64,000 nt of DNA from Casuarina equisetifolia (taxonomy: Eukaryota; Streptophyta; Magnoliopsida; Fagales; Casuarinaceae), in contig CM052355.1 in the NCBI GenBank assembly GCA_028551475.1, positions 23,277,580 to 23,341,579 of the forward strand. The letters are read 5' to 3'. Below are positions 37,901 to 50,500 of this stretch, piece after piece; the first letter of the stretch is position 1; the number at the start of each line of letters is the position of its first letter. A program made the translations under genes and the position numbers. Under the pieces are notes generated by a model. The model made no database searches. It had not been told where the DNA came from and saw only the letters and a list, made by a program, of their open reading frames with translations.

Positions 37901-38110
37901 CTTTCCAACAACAAATGACAAGTATTCATAAGTATTACATTACAAGTAACTTCATTAACCCAATGTCTACCAATATAAAAAGTAAATAGAACTTGCCTTG
38001 AAATGTAAAGATGATTCCTTAGCTTAACCATTGTAATTTATAAGGATGTAAATGAGGTGTTTTAGACAAGTTCAACTTCCTACAAAATTTGTAGAAGCTA
38101 TTGAAAACCA
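34980..38110 (-). pseudogene. Reverse-oriented Ty3/gypsy pol remnant
   Basis: Read on the minus strand, the order is protease (38031-37750: a conserved VNEVTCNVILMNTCHLLLER block, i.e. the 'CDVVPM.ACHLLLGRPW' motif), a linker with a hairpin, RT (about 37560-36842, ending LDNLRHAFDVLRQEKLYDKL), RNase H, then integrase. The integrase zinc-binding and entry region is open at 36298-35981 (ALSRRYSLLATLDA ... SFREFLVRETHG..LVGHF). Its core is at 35833-35651 (DMFSKMAYLIPCHKT ... FFKEITRLY.V.RTMVFD.D..F). Stops and frameshifts are frequent. No LTR pair was found. The gag part probably continues beyond the solo LTR at 38111-39650, where 39651-39800 looks like an acidic gag spacer. Confidence 0.8.
37642..37745. 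repeat. Perfect inverted repeat: 48-bp arms, 8-base loop
   Basis: Bases 37642-37689 are the exact reverse complement of 37698-37745, all 48 pairs, with loop TTTGGGTT (37690-37697). I checked it base by base. It lies between the protease and RT parts of the reverse-oriented gypsy remnant, whose surroundings are heavily mutated. The open frames that cross it in both directions are products of the palindrome. Confidence 0.95.
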
Positions 38111-39650
38111 TGTGTTAATGTGTTTTCTTGAGTAAAATTTTATTTATGAATGTATGGTAACATCTTTATATGCATATATTAAATACCAAAGAAAGTAAAA
38201 GGTGTGCCAATTATAATATCAATTAATGATATTGTAAAGTAGTTGGTTTCCTACATTCCATTAATAATCATCACATATAAAGCTTAGAAAAATATTTTAT
38301 GTGATTTAATAAGCAAAAATATAAGTGCTTATATTAAAGAAAAAATGATACTTGATTTTGTGTGCTTATAGGTACATGTTAATAAAGGGCCAAAGATTAT
38401 ATTATGAAAGGAAAATTTATAATACAAGGTTCAATGTGATCAAGCTTAATGCATAACCAAATGGAATTATATGCAAAGTTGAAAATCAACTTTGTTGGAC
38501 TGAATGCTTTATTGTACTAAGCTTAAACAACTCTGTTGGATTGAGTGCCTTGTTGGACCAAGCTTAAAATCCTTTGATGGACCAAGCTGAAGTTGTCTTG
38601 CTAGATCGAGCTGAAGCTATTCTAATGGACCAAGCTTGAGTTGATCCATTAGCTTGCAAGTTGATCCATTGAACAAAGCCTTGCTTGAGCTTAAGGTTAT
38701 GAAGCACTACCATTTTAATGAAACACAATTGTTTCATTTAAGTTAAGAAAGACGTTACTCTTAATTGAGCAACTGATCAATCGAAGCCCTAAGCCTCTTG
38801 ATTGAGTCGCTTTCTCACCTCTCTTTGTCATCGATTCTCCAACAGGAAGAAATCTAAGGTGATAGGAATGTTAGAGCCATTTTGAAGAGCCTTAATCATC
38901 ACCTGCTTTGTTGATTGATGGAGCATCTATCAAGTCTCAACGATTTAATCTCGACGGGCAACTTAGGTTTGAATGAAAACCATAAAAAGCTCATTTACTC
39001 GATATCGATTATAAAAGGAGAAAAAGAAAGTCCTTTTGGTGGGGTTTTTGATGAGATTGTGTTAAGAAATCAAATTTATACTTAAATCTTGCAAAGATTT
39101 TATACCTGACGATATTTTTCATTGACCTGTGAAGCAACTTTGTATCTTCAGTGATATTCCTTCAAACTAATATTCTTATGAATATTCACTGTTAGATTAA
39201 GTTGTTTATATGCTAATTGAGCTTTGATTATTATATGCACATAAAGCTATTTATAAATCTGAAACCCTAACTTTGTGAAAATTAGGGGTTTTATGATTAA
39301 AGCTTAAATTGAGTGGTATATCTTCAATTAACTCTTTGATAAGCGTCATTCCTCACTCACATTATATATTTGAGGATTTGCTTGGTGTACTAAGGTTGGT
39401 TGTAGGACTTCTTAAGCTATTTAAGGGAGAGTTCTTACTTGTAATCATTTGGTAAGAACCTTTTCTTAAGCAATTGTTTCAACTTTGCCCATGATTGAAC
39501 CTTTTCTTGTAATCATTTCAATTTCTTTACTTCTTTATAATCTCTCACAATAAAGAAGCATATTCTTTAAAGTTAAAGATATTTTTTTGCATTTTTTTAA
39601 TCATTATATCCTTTAAACTCAAATATTCTTTTAGTAACATATAACCAACA
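38111..39650 (+). mobile_element. Probable solo LTR, diverged relative of family A
   Basis: It shares blocks with the 10256-11872 solo LTR in the same order. One is 'AAGTAAAAGGTGTG' followed by 'ATAATATCAATTAATGATATT' at 38192-38232, compared with 10349-10391. Another is the 'CTGAAACCCTAACTTTGTG...GGGGTTTTATGATT' block near 39259-39298. A TATA-like ATTATAAAAGG lies at about 39009-39019. The right end is ATAACCAACA (39650). The left end is uncertain (TGTGTTAATG at 38111 or nearby), and no target-site duplication was recognised. It separates the protease from the presumed gag of the gypsy remnant on the minus strand. Confidence 0.6.
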
Positions 39651-39800
39651 ACAAACTCATTCGAGTTAAGAGTACTTACAAACTCAAGAATGTCTAACTA
39701 GAAGCCATAATCATTTACATCTCACCTTCTCTTTCTCCTCTAATGTTTATCATCACTAGAATCATCTTAAGAAGAATGATCATTTTCATGGTAAACATGT

Positions 39801-41984
39801 GGGGGTTAAGGTGTGTTAAGGGTTTGGTTTTGCTATTAAAATTAGGCTCTTAGGAGTTAAAGAATATCATTGGGTTGATTCTTCAACTTAGCTGCTTTAA
39901 TCACTACAATCCTTTTTTTTTAATAAATAAGTATATAAGCTTATTTAATAATTTAAAAGCATAAAAGCTTAGGGACATTCCTCATCATTGGAAAACTCAT
40001 CTATCCATGTGAGGAAACTAAGGTTGGAAGCCTTCTACTATGACTTAAAAAATATTAATATAGGAAGATTTAATGTTTTTTTTTTTAAAAAAAAATGTGT
40101 TTGCTTGTACTACTTGCCTTATTTTTATTAAGAGTATCAAGAGAGATCAATTGTCTTATTTTGGAATTGTCTATGTTTATGCTTAGTCCATTTATAGTTA
40201 CATATGCTAAGAAAGATAGCTTAAGAAGTCCTACAACCAAACCCTTTTCTTTTGTTATTTTAATCATCCATTATAATTCAATATTCCAACCTTTTATAGG
40301 CTGATGATAACCATGTTATGTAAGGATATTATGTCCCAATCCGAGTACATTTAAAGAAAAGGTGAGATGTATTCTTAGTAAAGTCCTTATAAATTATAAT
40401 ACAAGTCTATTGAAGAGAGCCATTGAGATAAAACTTCTACTAAGGTAGTTTATCTTTATAAATAAGTCAACCAATGAAGTTATTTTTGTTGATACCACTA
40501 GTTCAAATCAAATTGTGTCATTCAACCTTAACATTACTTGGTACAATGTTTTATGTCTCTTCATAGTAATAGTTTGGTTAGAGAAAGTCAGTGTTAGAAA
40601 AAAATTATAGCTTGAGAAAACCTCTCATTTCCATGCTATGCTAGCTTTGATGTTGAGATGTAATTGGAGTTCTCTTGCATTTGGTGTAATACATCCGTTT
40701 GACTCTAATGTCTTATTTGTACATTCCATGGTGAAAATAGATAAGAAAAGTATTTTGGTCCAAATGAAATATTCTTAGGGTTATTGACATATCTAGGCCT
40801 TTTAGCTTTATGGTTCAAGAACACAGCAAATGGTATTAGAGTATGTGCCACATCTTGAGTTTGAATCTTTCCATGCACACTATGTGGTGATAGAAGAGAT
40901 GCTCACTATGTTGGGGCCCTAAAAGTAGTTGAAAAAAAGGCATGGAGTCAAGAAAAAAGTGAGATAAAGGGCTAGCTAGCAATGTGAGTCCACTTGGATA
41001 TGGACTAGCCACTAGGATGTTGGCTCAAAAGTGTGACAAAATATTATGATCCAAATGAAATGTTCTTATGCTTGCCAATAGGTCTAAGCCTATTGGTTCA
41101 ATGGTTTAAAAATGTAATAAAATGTCACTATAGTGAGACATGGTTAAGTTTGAACAAAGATGAAAGTAAAAGAGCTAACTTTGAACAACCTAGAGCTTTA
41201 ATGTCAATTGATGTGGAATGTGGTGGGATTCAATGTGTTAAGCTTAAAAATAATGTTTGAAGGTTGTTTTAAGTGTATTATGATTAAAGTTATGATGTGG
41301 ATGTTCTCAAGGCCTAATATTACAAGTTCTCCTATCAAAGAGTTGAAAGTCCATAATATGATCCAATAGTCCAAGAAGCTCAAGCTTGAAAGGCATCCTA
41401 GAAATTCTCTAGGAATTTTGATTTGTTTTGAATTTTCTTTATTATTCTTTTGGGTTTTCTTTAAATTGTTAGTCCTTAGTTTCTTATATTTTCTTTACTG
41501 TTTGAGATTATTTTCTTTTGTTTAGTTTTCCTTAACTATCTAGATTCTTGATTTATTTGTGATTTTATACTTGTCAAATCCTTGATTTGTTTAGGATTCC
41601 CTTATATGTCAGAATCTTGATTTGTTTGGATTTCCTTAATTTTAAGGATTCCTGATTTGGTAGGATCTTTTTAGGACTAGGTTTAGATGCATATTTAAAA
41701 GGAGTATTGTTTTTAGTTGTAAGCACATTTTTTTTTCATATGATATGCAATCTTGAAAGTAGTGAAGTACTTGAAAAGATGTCTGGGTATGAGAATTCTT
41801 TTATATAGAGATGATAACATATTGCGACACCAACTATGTCACTTGTCCTATAAGCAAGAGATCAACAATAGGTTTTTGTATCAAATTTGGGAATTCCTTA
41901 TTGTCGTGGAAAACAAATAAACAATCAACTGTTTCATTATCATATGCTAAATCAAAATATTGAGCCATGACTAAAACTACTTGT
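39801..41984. other. AT-rich repeat-like sequence, no gene seen
   Basis: No recognisable protein domains. Two diverged copies of a block of about 75 bp starting 'TCCAAATGAAAT(A/G)TTCTTA' occur at about 40759-40835 and 41047-41125. From 41390 to 41720 the sequence has repeated 'CTTGATTTGTTT' units and a TATA-like ATATTTAAAAGGAG near 41690, as in plant LTRs. It is probably transposon debris. Confidence 0.4.
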
Positions 41985-42296
41985 GAAGTTAATTTAGCTA
42001 AAGGGACTTCTTCGGGACCTTGGGATTTGAATAAAGGGTCCTATACTTCTATTTTGTGATAATGATGTTACTTTTAAACTTGCCACAAATCCTATAGTTC
42101 ATGAGAAGATGAAACACATCGAAGTAGATCGTTACTTCACAAGAGGCAAAATTTAGGAAGGTATTATCAAGACCAAAGAGATACGAATAATGGATCTTCA
42201 CCAAAGTCTTCTATTAAAGACCTCTTACATATCTCCTAAACAAGCTTGGTGTGTTTGACCTTTACAAACTGTCTAAACCACCAACTTGAAGGGAAG
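41985..42296 (+). pseudogene. Copia RNase H C-terminal remnant
   Basis: Translation near 42053-42146 gives CDNDVTFKLATNPIVHEKMKHIEVDRYF, shown here only in part: 'CDND', 'NPIVHEKMKHIEVD' and 'RYFTRGKI'. This is the conserved copia RNase H end. Two frames later comes LTYLLNKLGVFDLY, then a stop, and a purine tract (TTGAAGGGAAG) ends at 42296. The rest of the element is missing upstream. Confidence 0.75.
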
Positions 42297-42540
42297 TGTT
42301 GGAGATATGTACATATATTCATTATTATATTTTTCTAAAATGGCCATACATTATTTCCATATGGCATAGGTTCCCTTTGGGAAATTACTTGTGTATAAAG
42401 TAATTTAATATTTTCATTAATTATTTGTATAATTTCCAAGTAGGTCAATCCTTAGAATATAGAAAGACAAGTCTTGTATAGATTTCTTCAAGGAAGTAAA
42501 ATACAAAATTTCCCACAATTTTTGCTTTCTTCCTTATCCT
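42297..42540 (+). repeat. Copia 3' LTR, start only
   Basis: TGTTGGAGATATG follows directly after the purine tract of the copia remnant, as a 3' LTR should. The 3' end is not clear, and the end given here is a guess. It lies about 0.9 kb upstream of the PSBP promoter elements. Confidence 0.5.
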
Positions 42541-43182
42541 TTGTGACGTGCCAATAACTTTTGACTAAAAAGTGAGAGAGTATACCAAAGATGCTCTCAT
42601 TTATGCCAAAGATACTTCTCAATTTTGGAATTATTGGATCTATTGCATCATGTTATGGCCCAAGTCTGTATTTGATGGTATGAATAACATATGGACAAGA
42701 TTGATAGCTTGAGTTGTCTTTCCTATTTATTGCCGAGAATGATGCATGGGTTCGTTTATTTGCTTGAGTTGGACTTTTACTTGAATCCTTCAATTCTCTC
42801 ACATTAATAATTGCAAATTGGGTTGATTGGATACTCCCGCACCGATGTAGATCCAATTTGTTTTACAAATCAAATCAACTTGTCAATAAGTTCAGCAAGC
42901 AACACCCTTCTTATAATTCCATACATTATATTTATTTGTCCGATCATGGTTTTCATATTGCATCCTTAATTGTAACAATTAACCTAAACCCATTTAGGGT
43001 CCAAAAAAGTGAAGCTATGGATACAAAAGTATCATCAAGAGTACGGCCCATTGGAGCCGTGTCCTTTTATTGAGAACGTTGGGAGCGGTTTTAGTTCGAG
43101 AGCTATAGACTGTTGATTGCGACTGGTGACTCGAGTTTTCGCTCAATTGTACTGGAACCTGAAATGGTAGTAAAGAAGGAGC

Positions 43183-43217
43183 CACGTGGCACCAATTAAA
43201 TCCCCCGCAACCTTATC
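43183..43217 (+). promoter_or_regulatory. G-box, CCAAT and I-box cluster upstream of PSBP
   Basis: CACGTG lies at 43183-43188 inside GCCACGTGGC, a full G-box palindrome. CCAAT is at 43192-43196 and a reversed I-box core (CCTTATC, i.e. GATAAGG) at 43211-43217. G-box and I-box pairs are known light-response elements of plant photosynthesis genes. They sit 180-220 bp before the ATG. No clear TATA box is seen between them and the ATG, which is common for nuclear photosystem genes. Function here is inferred. Confidence 0.6.
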
Positions 43218-43398
43218 TCAGATCAAAAATCCAATCTTCTCGTCATCCACTCCGGAGTCCAATATCCAAAACCAGCCATTTTCATTCACATATCACAAAT
43301 CAACATCTAAGCCATTTCCCAGCCAGCTCACATAGCACGCCACTCAACGCCTCCATACCTGAGTGCTAATTCCCTAAGATTTTGCGAGAGTGGGAAAA

Positions 43399-45056
43399 AT
43401 GGCCTCCACTGCATGTTTCTTGCACCACCATGCCCTCGCCCCTGCCGCTAGATCCTCATCACAGCGCCAAGTGACCAACTTCAAAACTACCCCTATCATC
43501 TGCCGGGCACAGAAGCAGGAAGTCCATGAAGATGCTGGTAACGCCGTCTCTCGCCGGTTGGCGCTGTCAGTGCTCATTGGTGCTGCAGCCGTCGGCTCCA
43601 AGGTGAAACCTTCGGATGCAGCCTACGGGGAAGCTGGTACTTACTCTCTTTATTCTTTTCTCTGAGCAGCCGTGAAAGCTAATGATATCAGGCCAAATCC
43701 ATATAGCATAAGAAAAGCTTACCAACTTTTTCTGGTAATTCAGATATATGTCACGGGATTTGACGATGTCATATGTGCTAATAATTCCTAACTCTTTAAT
43801 TTGGATTTAAGAGCCTACCACTTAAACGGAGGAAACATAGGGTGGTGGTTTCTGATAATCGTCTTTCTGGAGTACGGTATTCCGGAAATGGAATTTTCCC
43901 TAAAAACATTATTCTTGTTTTTTGTGATGATCCTCAAGACAGAAGAAATAATTGAAAATTTCTAAATACGAGATATATATTTGGTTCTCCCTAGCTTTTC
44001 TTCCCTTACCGTCACAAGCTTTGTTCGAAACAAAAGGGAGAAAGACGGGGGAAGATAAGCCTAGTTACGTGACCCATGATAAGCCTAGTTCAGAACGCAG
44101 TGACAGTATTATTTGTAGGATTCCACTTGTTGACGAATGAAATTCATTGATCTGGAGATCAAACTTTCTGTGACAACTAATTTCATGCATTATTGTAGCT
44201 AACGTATTCGGCAAGCCAAAAACCAACACGGACTTCTTGCCATACAATGGAGATGGATTCAGGCTGTCCATCCCCGCAAAATGGAACCCGAGCAAAGAGG
44301 TGGAATACCCAGGTCAGGTTCTCAGGTACGAGGACAACTTCGATTCCAACAGCAATGTCACTGTCATGGTCACCCCAACCGATAAGAAATCCATCACCGA
44401 TTATGGTTCACCTGAGGAATTCCTCTCCCAGGTATACATCAAGGCATGAATGAGAACAATTGTTTTGAGAATTTTCATTTTGGTTTTCTAGAGCTTTCCC
44501 TTCTTTCTTGAAATACAAGTTTCAATTAGACCAATTATGCTACCTAATAAACGAGCTTTTCTCTGGGTCTTTGTAGGTGGACTATTTACTTGGGAAACAG
44601 GCTTTCTTTGGTAAAACTTCTTCTGAGGTACAACCATGACTTTGCATTTTACAAACTGCTATAGATATCTTCGTCAAGTATGGTTTTGCCTTGCACATAA
44701 ACAAAAACGATAAAGAAAGTACAGATAGCCTTTGAAGGGAGAAGAAAACTATAGTCGATATGTGTCCTAATGAAATGTTAACTGGAAATGCTCAGGGTGG
44801 GTTTGACAACGACGCTGTAGCGACGGCAAATATTTTGGAGAGTTCAACCCCTGAAATCGGGGGGAAAAAGTATTACTTCGTGTCTGTGCTGACAAGGACT
44901 GCTGATGGGGATGAAGGTGGCAAGCACCAACTGATAACGGCCAGCGTTAAAGATGGCAAGCTCTACATTTGCAAGGCGCAAGCCGGAGACAAGAGGTGGT
45001 TTAAGGGAGCAAGAAAGTTTGTGGAGAGCACTGCTAGTTCTTTCAGCGTCGCCTAA
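43399..45056 (+). CDS. PSBP: PsbP, 23-kDa oxygen-evolving complex protein (4 exons, 260 aa)
   Basis: PsbP binds the lumenal face of photosystem II and helps retain Ca2+ and Cl- for water oxidation. Exons are 43399-43636, 44199-44431, 44577-44627 and 44796-45056. Introns are GT-AG and the coding length is 783 bp. Residues 1 to about 45 form a stromal transit peptide rich in Ser/Ala/Arg. Residues 51-74 form a thylakoid signal with twin Arg ([14 protein letters not shown]) ending SDA, so it is a Tat-pathway substrate. Mature PsbP starts AYGEAANVFG at residue 75. The mature part shows the PsbP features [30 protein letters not shown] and [11 protein letters not shown], with [19 protein letters not shown] and a final [12 protein letters not shown]. 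Length and every exon junction fit the family, and there are no breaks. The start ATG is the first in frame after an upstream G-box promoter. Its base composition is clearly more GC-rich than the flanking repeats. Confidence 0.97.
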
Positions 45057-47400
45057 TAACTTATGAGGGTTTGTATATGTAAATCTCCTTAAGATTATGA
45101 TGTTTTTTGAGTCGTTTAGCCCCCTCTTTTTTTTTTCTCTTTTTTTTTCCTTCAAATATGCAGGGTCATTTGAGGGAGTTGGTTGGAGAAAGCTTGTGGA
45201 TATATATTTGAACATTTGACTGCATGTCAGATCCCTCTTTTTATGAGTTTCAACTCCTTTCCCCTCTCTCTCAGAATTATGCATCATTTTTTTCTTATTT
45301 TCTTGAGGCCATCGTTTTCAACAGCTTCTTTGTCTTCCTCCTAAGGTTTGCAAAGGTTTAGAAGTTTGGTTTGCTGAATTGAGCTTGACCATCGTAAAGC
45401 CCGGATTTGTTTTTGGTTTTGACGTCTCTGCCCTCTTTATCCATAACTCTGATACTTAGTGTACTTTTCTTCTGTAATCATTTTGGAGATAAAGTACTTT
45501 GAGCTTCAATAGTTTGATGAAAACTTGGGTTCCCTCACCTACTATCAATCCGAAAATGTCTTCGCATTCAGATGGTCACAATCTCTTTGAGGCCGAAAAT
45601 GCCTTGGATCTCCTTTCATAGACCAGACTTACCGGACAACAAAACGGTTGAAAGTCAAATTGAGACGAACCCAAACTCGGGCTGAACATGGCCAATTATT
45701 TCACTATACCCTTATCAACATTTGTTCGGAAACAAGACTAGATTTTGACTAAGAATTCTTTTAATCAACTGATACTGCACCATCTTCAAAATTCACTATG
45801 ACACCTCTGCTTTTATCTTACTCCCTTCCCAATATTAAATATGATTTTCGTGGAACCATCTTCAGTTTTGTTACAATCCCCCCAAAGGAAGCCCAAAAGA
45901 CCATAGGCTCACGAGTCAGAGGCAGCCCATCTTCAACAAGACCAAGTTATTAGTCTTTCTGCTTTGTTCAGTTATGCTTCATAATTGAACCCAGCCCGAC
46001 TGGATGTTTGTGGAAACGGGGAAACCCAACTGTGTTGGGCATGTGTTACGAGCCTATTTAGGCCCTATTATTGTACTTGGCGGGTTATCTTATTGGCCTG
46101 CCATAGCCTGACCCAGTCCCATGTTAGTGTGAAGTTAGGCTTTTGTTGAATGGAAAAATTATCTAGGAGGTACGGACTCTCATGAGCGAGTCTGATCGAG
46201 TTTTCGTGCTTTTATGCATTCTCTTATCTCGCTTATCTCTCTTCTCTATAACTTTAGGGTTCTTAAGGGAGAATGGCCCTCACAAATCCAGATCACTGCC
46301 CACTGCTGCTGAACTAATTACGAGCCTTTTGCTAGTAATAGCATGTAGTTGAATGTTAAATAAGATTTGTGTGAGGTCCAATTTCCTTCCAAAGAAACTA
46401 TTGTTATTTTTCTTGTGAGGTCCTATTTCCCTCCATAGAAACAGTTTATGTGTGTGATATGTTGGAAAAGATGAACCGAGGCCATTTAAGGTAAATTGAT
46501 AAAAATCAGGATTGTAGCAAGTTTGGAGCTAGGTTATCTTTAAGATTTGTCTTAAAGTTATGTTAAAGCATCTTTACAACTTCTCTCTATCATTGCTAGA
46601 TAAAATTTTATTGCCATTACTCTATGCATGGTGCCAACTGCCAATATTTTTCCTTTTAAGCCTAGAATCATATAATTTACTTTCCACATTTGACTTTGTA
46701 TCTTTCAAAAAAAATGTTAAAATAGTTTTTACAAAATTCAAAATGCATAGAATTAGTCTTTCTTTTAAAAAAGTAAAGAGTAGCATAGAAAAAAACTTGC
46801 CAAGAAAGTGTAAAACCTAGATGAATATAGTATCTAAGAAGTCAAAGAACTTGTTGAAGATCAAAAGAAAGAGAAAAATCATAAGAATCGTTGACTATGG
46901 AAGGAACTTCTGCAAAAGTTCAACTCATATGTGCTTTTGATAAAAATAAAAGTAATCAGATAAAAAGTAAAATTTATTTGGATAAAACATAATAATATAC
47001 TTGTAAAACAATTTTTAAAAGTTCACCTCTTTAAACAAGAAGATAAACCATATAAAAAAATAAAAATAATTTTTTTTTTCAAATGAATGCTAGAAATGCA
47101 TTTTTAGGATGCACAAGCAAGATTTGGTCTGAATTTCAAGGTAAAGAAAATACTATAATTTTCGATCTTGTTTAAAGAATGAATATTTCAAAATTTGTAT
47201 GAATATTGCTAAAAACCTATCAAAATTGTAGAAAGTTAGGATTTTGGATGAACACAATGCTTTTACAAAATATTATAAGAATTTTCACTAATTTAGATTA
47301 GTTGTTATTACAAATGTAAACTAACAAACTGGCCTTATACAAAAGAAATTTGCTTAGATTATAAGAATAACCTTCTATGTACAAGCCTTGGAATATGATC
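45057..47400. other. PSBP 3' flank and intergenic sequence
   Basis: The PSBP 3' UTR presumably occupies the first few hundred bases, but no textbook AATAAA is obvious close to the stop. The rest, including about 46150-47400, has no recognisable gene or clear repeat ends. Confidence 0.4.
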
Positions 47401-47410
47401 AAGAATATGA

Positions 47411-47565
47411 ATACAATTAAGAAAACTTGAGAAAGTAAGTAAACTAGACAAATGTGTAAATTAAATACAATACAATTAGGAAAACCAAGGAAAGTAAGTA
47501 GCCCAAAGAGCTAGGTAAACCAATTGTGATACAATCAGAAAAACCTAGAAAGGCAAGTAAACCTT
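47411..47565. repeat. Three diverged tandem units of about 60 bp
   Basis: Units begin near 47411, 47467 and 47531 with the core TACAAT(T/C)A(A/G)GAAAA(C)..GAAAG(T/G)(A/C)AAGTA. They lie where the 3' LTR of the reverse-oriented copia element would be expected, so they may be LTR substructure. Confidence 0.5.
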
Positions 47566-47599
47566 ATGCAATTTGGGACCTTCCATTAACAACTTTTCA

Positions 47600-50500
47600 C
47601 TGGGATTAGAAGCTATTAAACCCAACATCCAACATCCATCATCCATCCTTTCTCCCCCTCCCCTTTTCTCAAGCTTGTAGTCAATAAGAGTCCAAGATCC
47701 CAAGCTTGAAAAAGAGATAGTAATATTATTACATAATCAACCACTTGGTCAAAACATCAACTAGTTGACCAAGAACACCAATATGTGCAATAGTGATAAG
47801 GCCACATTTGTTCTTCTTTAGAATAATATAGCAACCAATATCAATGTGATTTAGATGCTGATGTTACATAGGATTCTTAGTTAACTTTGTGTTGCTTCAT
47901 TATCATAATAAAGGACTATGGGTCAAGATGTATCTACTTGCATTTCCTTTAATAAACCCTCCATCCAAACTAATTTAGAAGAAATGGTTGTCATAGCATG
48001 ATATTTTGTCTTGGTAGATAAAAGAGTGAGAACTTCTTGTGTTTTAATCTTCCATGCGACCAAGGAACACCAAGTGTAAGGCAAAACTTATTAGTAGAGA
48101 ATTGAGTCATAGGACATAAAGCCCAACTTGCATCACAATAAGCTTATAACTAAAATTCACCATTGAAGGGAAGAATAAACCATACTTGGTAAACCCTTTA
48201 AATACTTAACTATCCAATGAGCAACATCCTAATGGGAACACTGGGTGCATGTATGAACTAACTCAATAAATGCATTAGGAATGAAATGTTAGGTTTTGTC
48301 ATATTAAGTTAGTTCATCTTCTTAATCAACTGCTACTAGCTAAGAATATCCTTAAGTGGCATATCCTTGTACTTTGACTGAACTTGTTGATTATACTTAT
48401 GACTAGTGAATAATACATTGGTTTCCATTAAATTACCAACATGTTCCACACTAGATAACCTTATATCAAACATTAGCTCCAAAATGTACTTTCTTTGAAT
48501 TAGATGCATCCCATTGCTATCTCTAAGAATTTCTACTCCAAAAACATACTTTCATTGGTTTCCCTAAGTCTTTAATGCAAAATGTAGCATACAAGAAGAG
48601 TTGTAAATCTTTTACACTTTTCATAATTCCTAGTAATAAAGATATTATCTGTTGGTTTTTATGGCTTAACAAGAAAAGGGGGTTGAATTGTTATATTTGC
48701 GATTTACAAAAATAACTTGAAACAATTTGTTATATTAACATAAACATACAAATAATTACAATATGGCACAATCAGAATTCAAAACCTCAATATTTCTTCT
48801 TTCAAGTCAACGAAGATAGTATCATAATTTAGCACTTCAAATATTCTTATAAATTCAAAGACTAGTAACAACACAGAAGGTGTTCTAAGGAGATTAATGC
48901 AATAATAAGCACGGAGATTCACACCAAATTTACCACAGTGGTTCGGCACTCACACCTTGAGTCCTATGTCCACCCTCTTCTTCTTCAATCAAACTAATTG
49001 AAGTCTCCTTTACTCTTCAAGGAATCTTTTGTACAAGATTTTACAATATGATCAAAAGATCATCAATTAATTACAAATCCTAAATAGTATGACAAATAGT
49101 GGGATTTTGTAATCAATAGGAGCTAATATGATGTAGATATAAGAGTTTTCAACTCCTATCACAAAAACCCTTAAATGAAATAAATTAGGGTTTCGGGTTC
49201 CTCTCAATGCTTATGTGCAATAATTGTATTTTAATGAAGTTAGCACATAAACAGAGTTATACAAGGTTAAATCGATGATATGAACAAACAGATAAATATT
49301 TAATCACAATATCACCATAGCCTTGAATATCACAAATTGTTACGAAGATTGCAATATCAAGGAATGAGTTTAATAATAGAATCTCTTCTTAATAAAGGCT
49401 TCAGAATCGTGTCAGTTTTTCCAACCCTTCTTCATAGAACAACTTCTTTTAAATAGAAAAGTTAGGGCTAGGGTTTCAAGTACATCAAACCTCAATCATG
49501 AGCTATCTTTCCATTGGAACAATATATTAGCCTTCAGATCTTCCTTCACCATCTCGAATTAGACCGTTAAGGATTTGGTCACTAACGGCGCCATTCTCCT
49601 CTTTCTCTTGCTCTCTCTCATATCAGCATCTCTTTGACACTCTTCTACTTAGGGCATCAAGTAGATAAGTGAGAGCATGTTAATGAAACGGTGAGTTTCA
49701 TTATGAGTATCAGCCTGAAACGATAAGTTTCACCATCAACACCCGCGAGCTGATTTGAACTAGGAGCAAGCCTGACAACGTGAGCTAATATAGACTGAGA
49801 GCCAACCAACATCATCCACATTTATTAACACTAGATGACCATATTTATTCTTAGTAAACATAAAGTAATCATATAGAGATTGAGTATTATCTAGCCCTTA
49901 CTATTCCATAAGTGAAATTAGTATTCTAGTACCTAATGGCTTGTTTCAACCTATAAAGAGACTTTTTAAGTCAATAGAAATAAGTCCCCTTTTTCAAATG
50001 AGCTCCATAGTGCTGTTTTTATGTATACCTCCTCCAAATCTTGTTAAGTTCTTATTGATAGAGCACATATGATAATAACAATTTTACCATAGGTGAGAAA
50101 GTCTTATGACAATCTATATCTTCCCTTTTACTACTAACCACATCTTATATTGCTCCACTTTATCATGTGCATGATGCTTAATTTTACAAACTCACTTACA
50201 CTTTATAGCTTTGTCCCAAGTGGTAAATCAACTACTTTCTACATGCTATTTGATTCTAAAGCTTGCATCTCTTGATCTAGGGCATCTCTCACCAAAGGTC
50301 TTTGATTGCTCATTGATAAAATTTAGGGTTAACATTAGTTGAAATAGGGGCAATAAAATGTTAATGCAATGGTAGAAGACGGCTATCAAAAATAAAATCT
50401 GATATGGGATGTTTTATATGTATGATATTTGAAGTGGTGAGGATGTAATCCTAAATTCATATAGGTGGCCTAGTATCCTGAGTGGATCTCTCATGGGTGA

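Noticed and set aside
37667-38031. Open frames of 61 and 114 codons across the hairpin
   Set aside because: The upstream part of the minus-strand frame is gypsy protease. The rest is open only because the palindrome reads into itself.
44844-45287. 147-codon minus-strand frame opposite the last PSBP exon
   Set aside because: Shadow of the real coding exon and its 3' UTR, with no recognisable domain.
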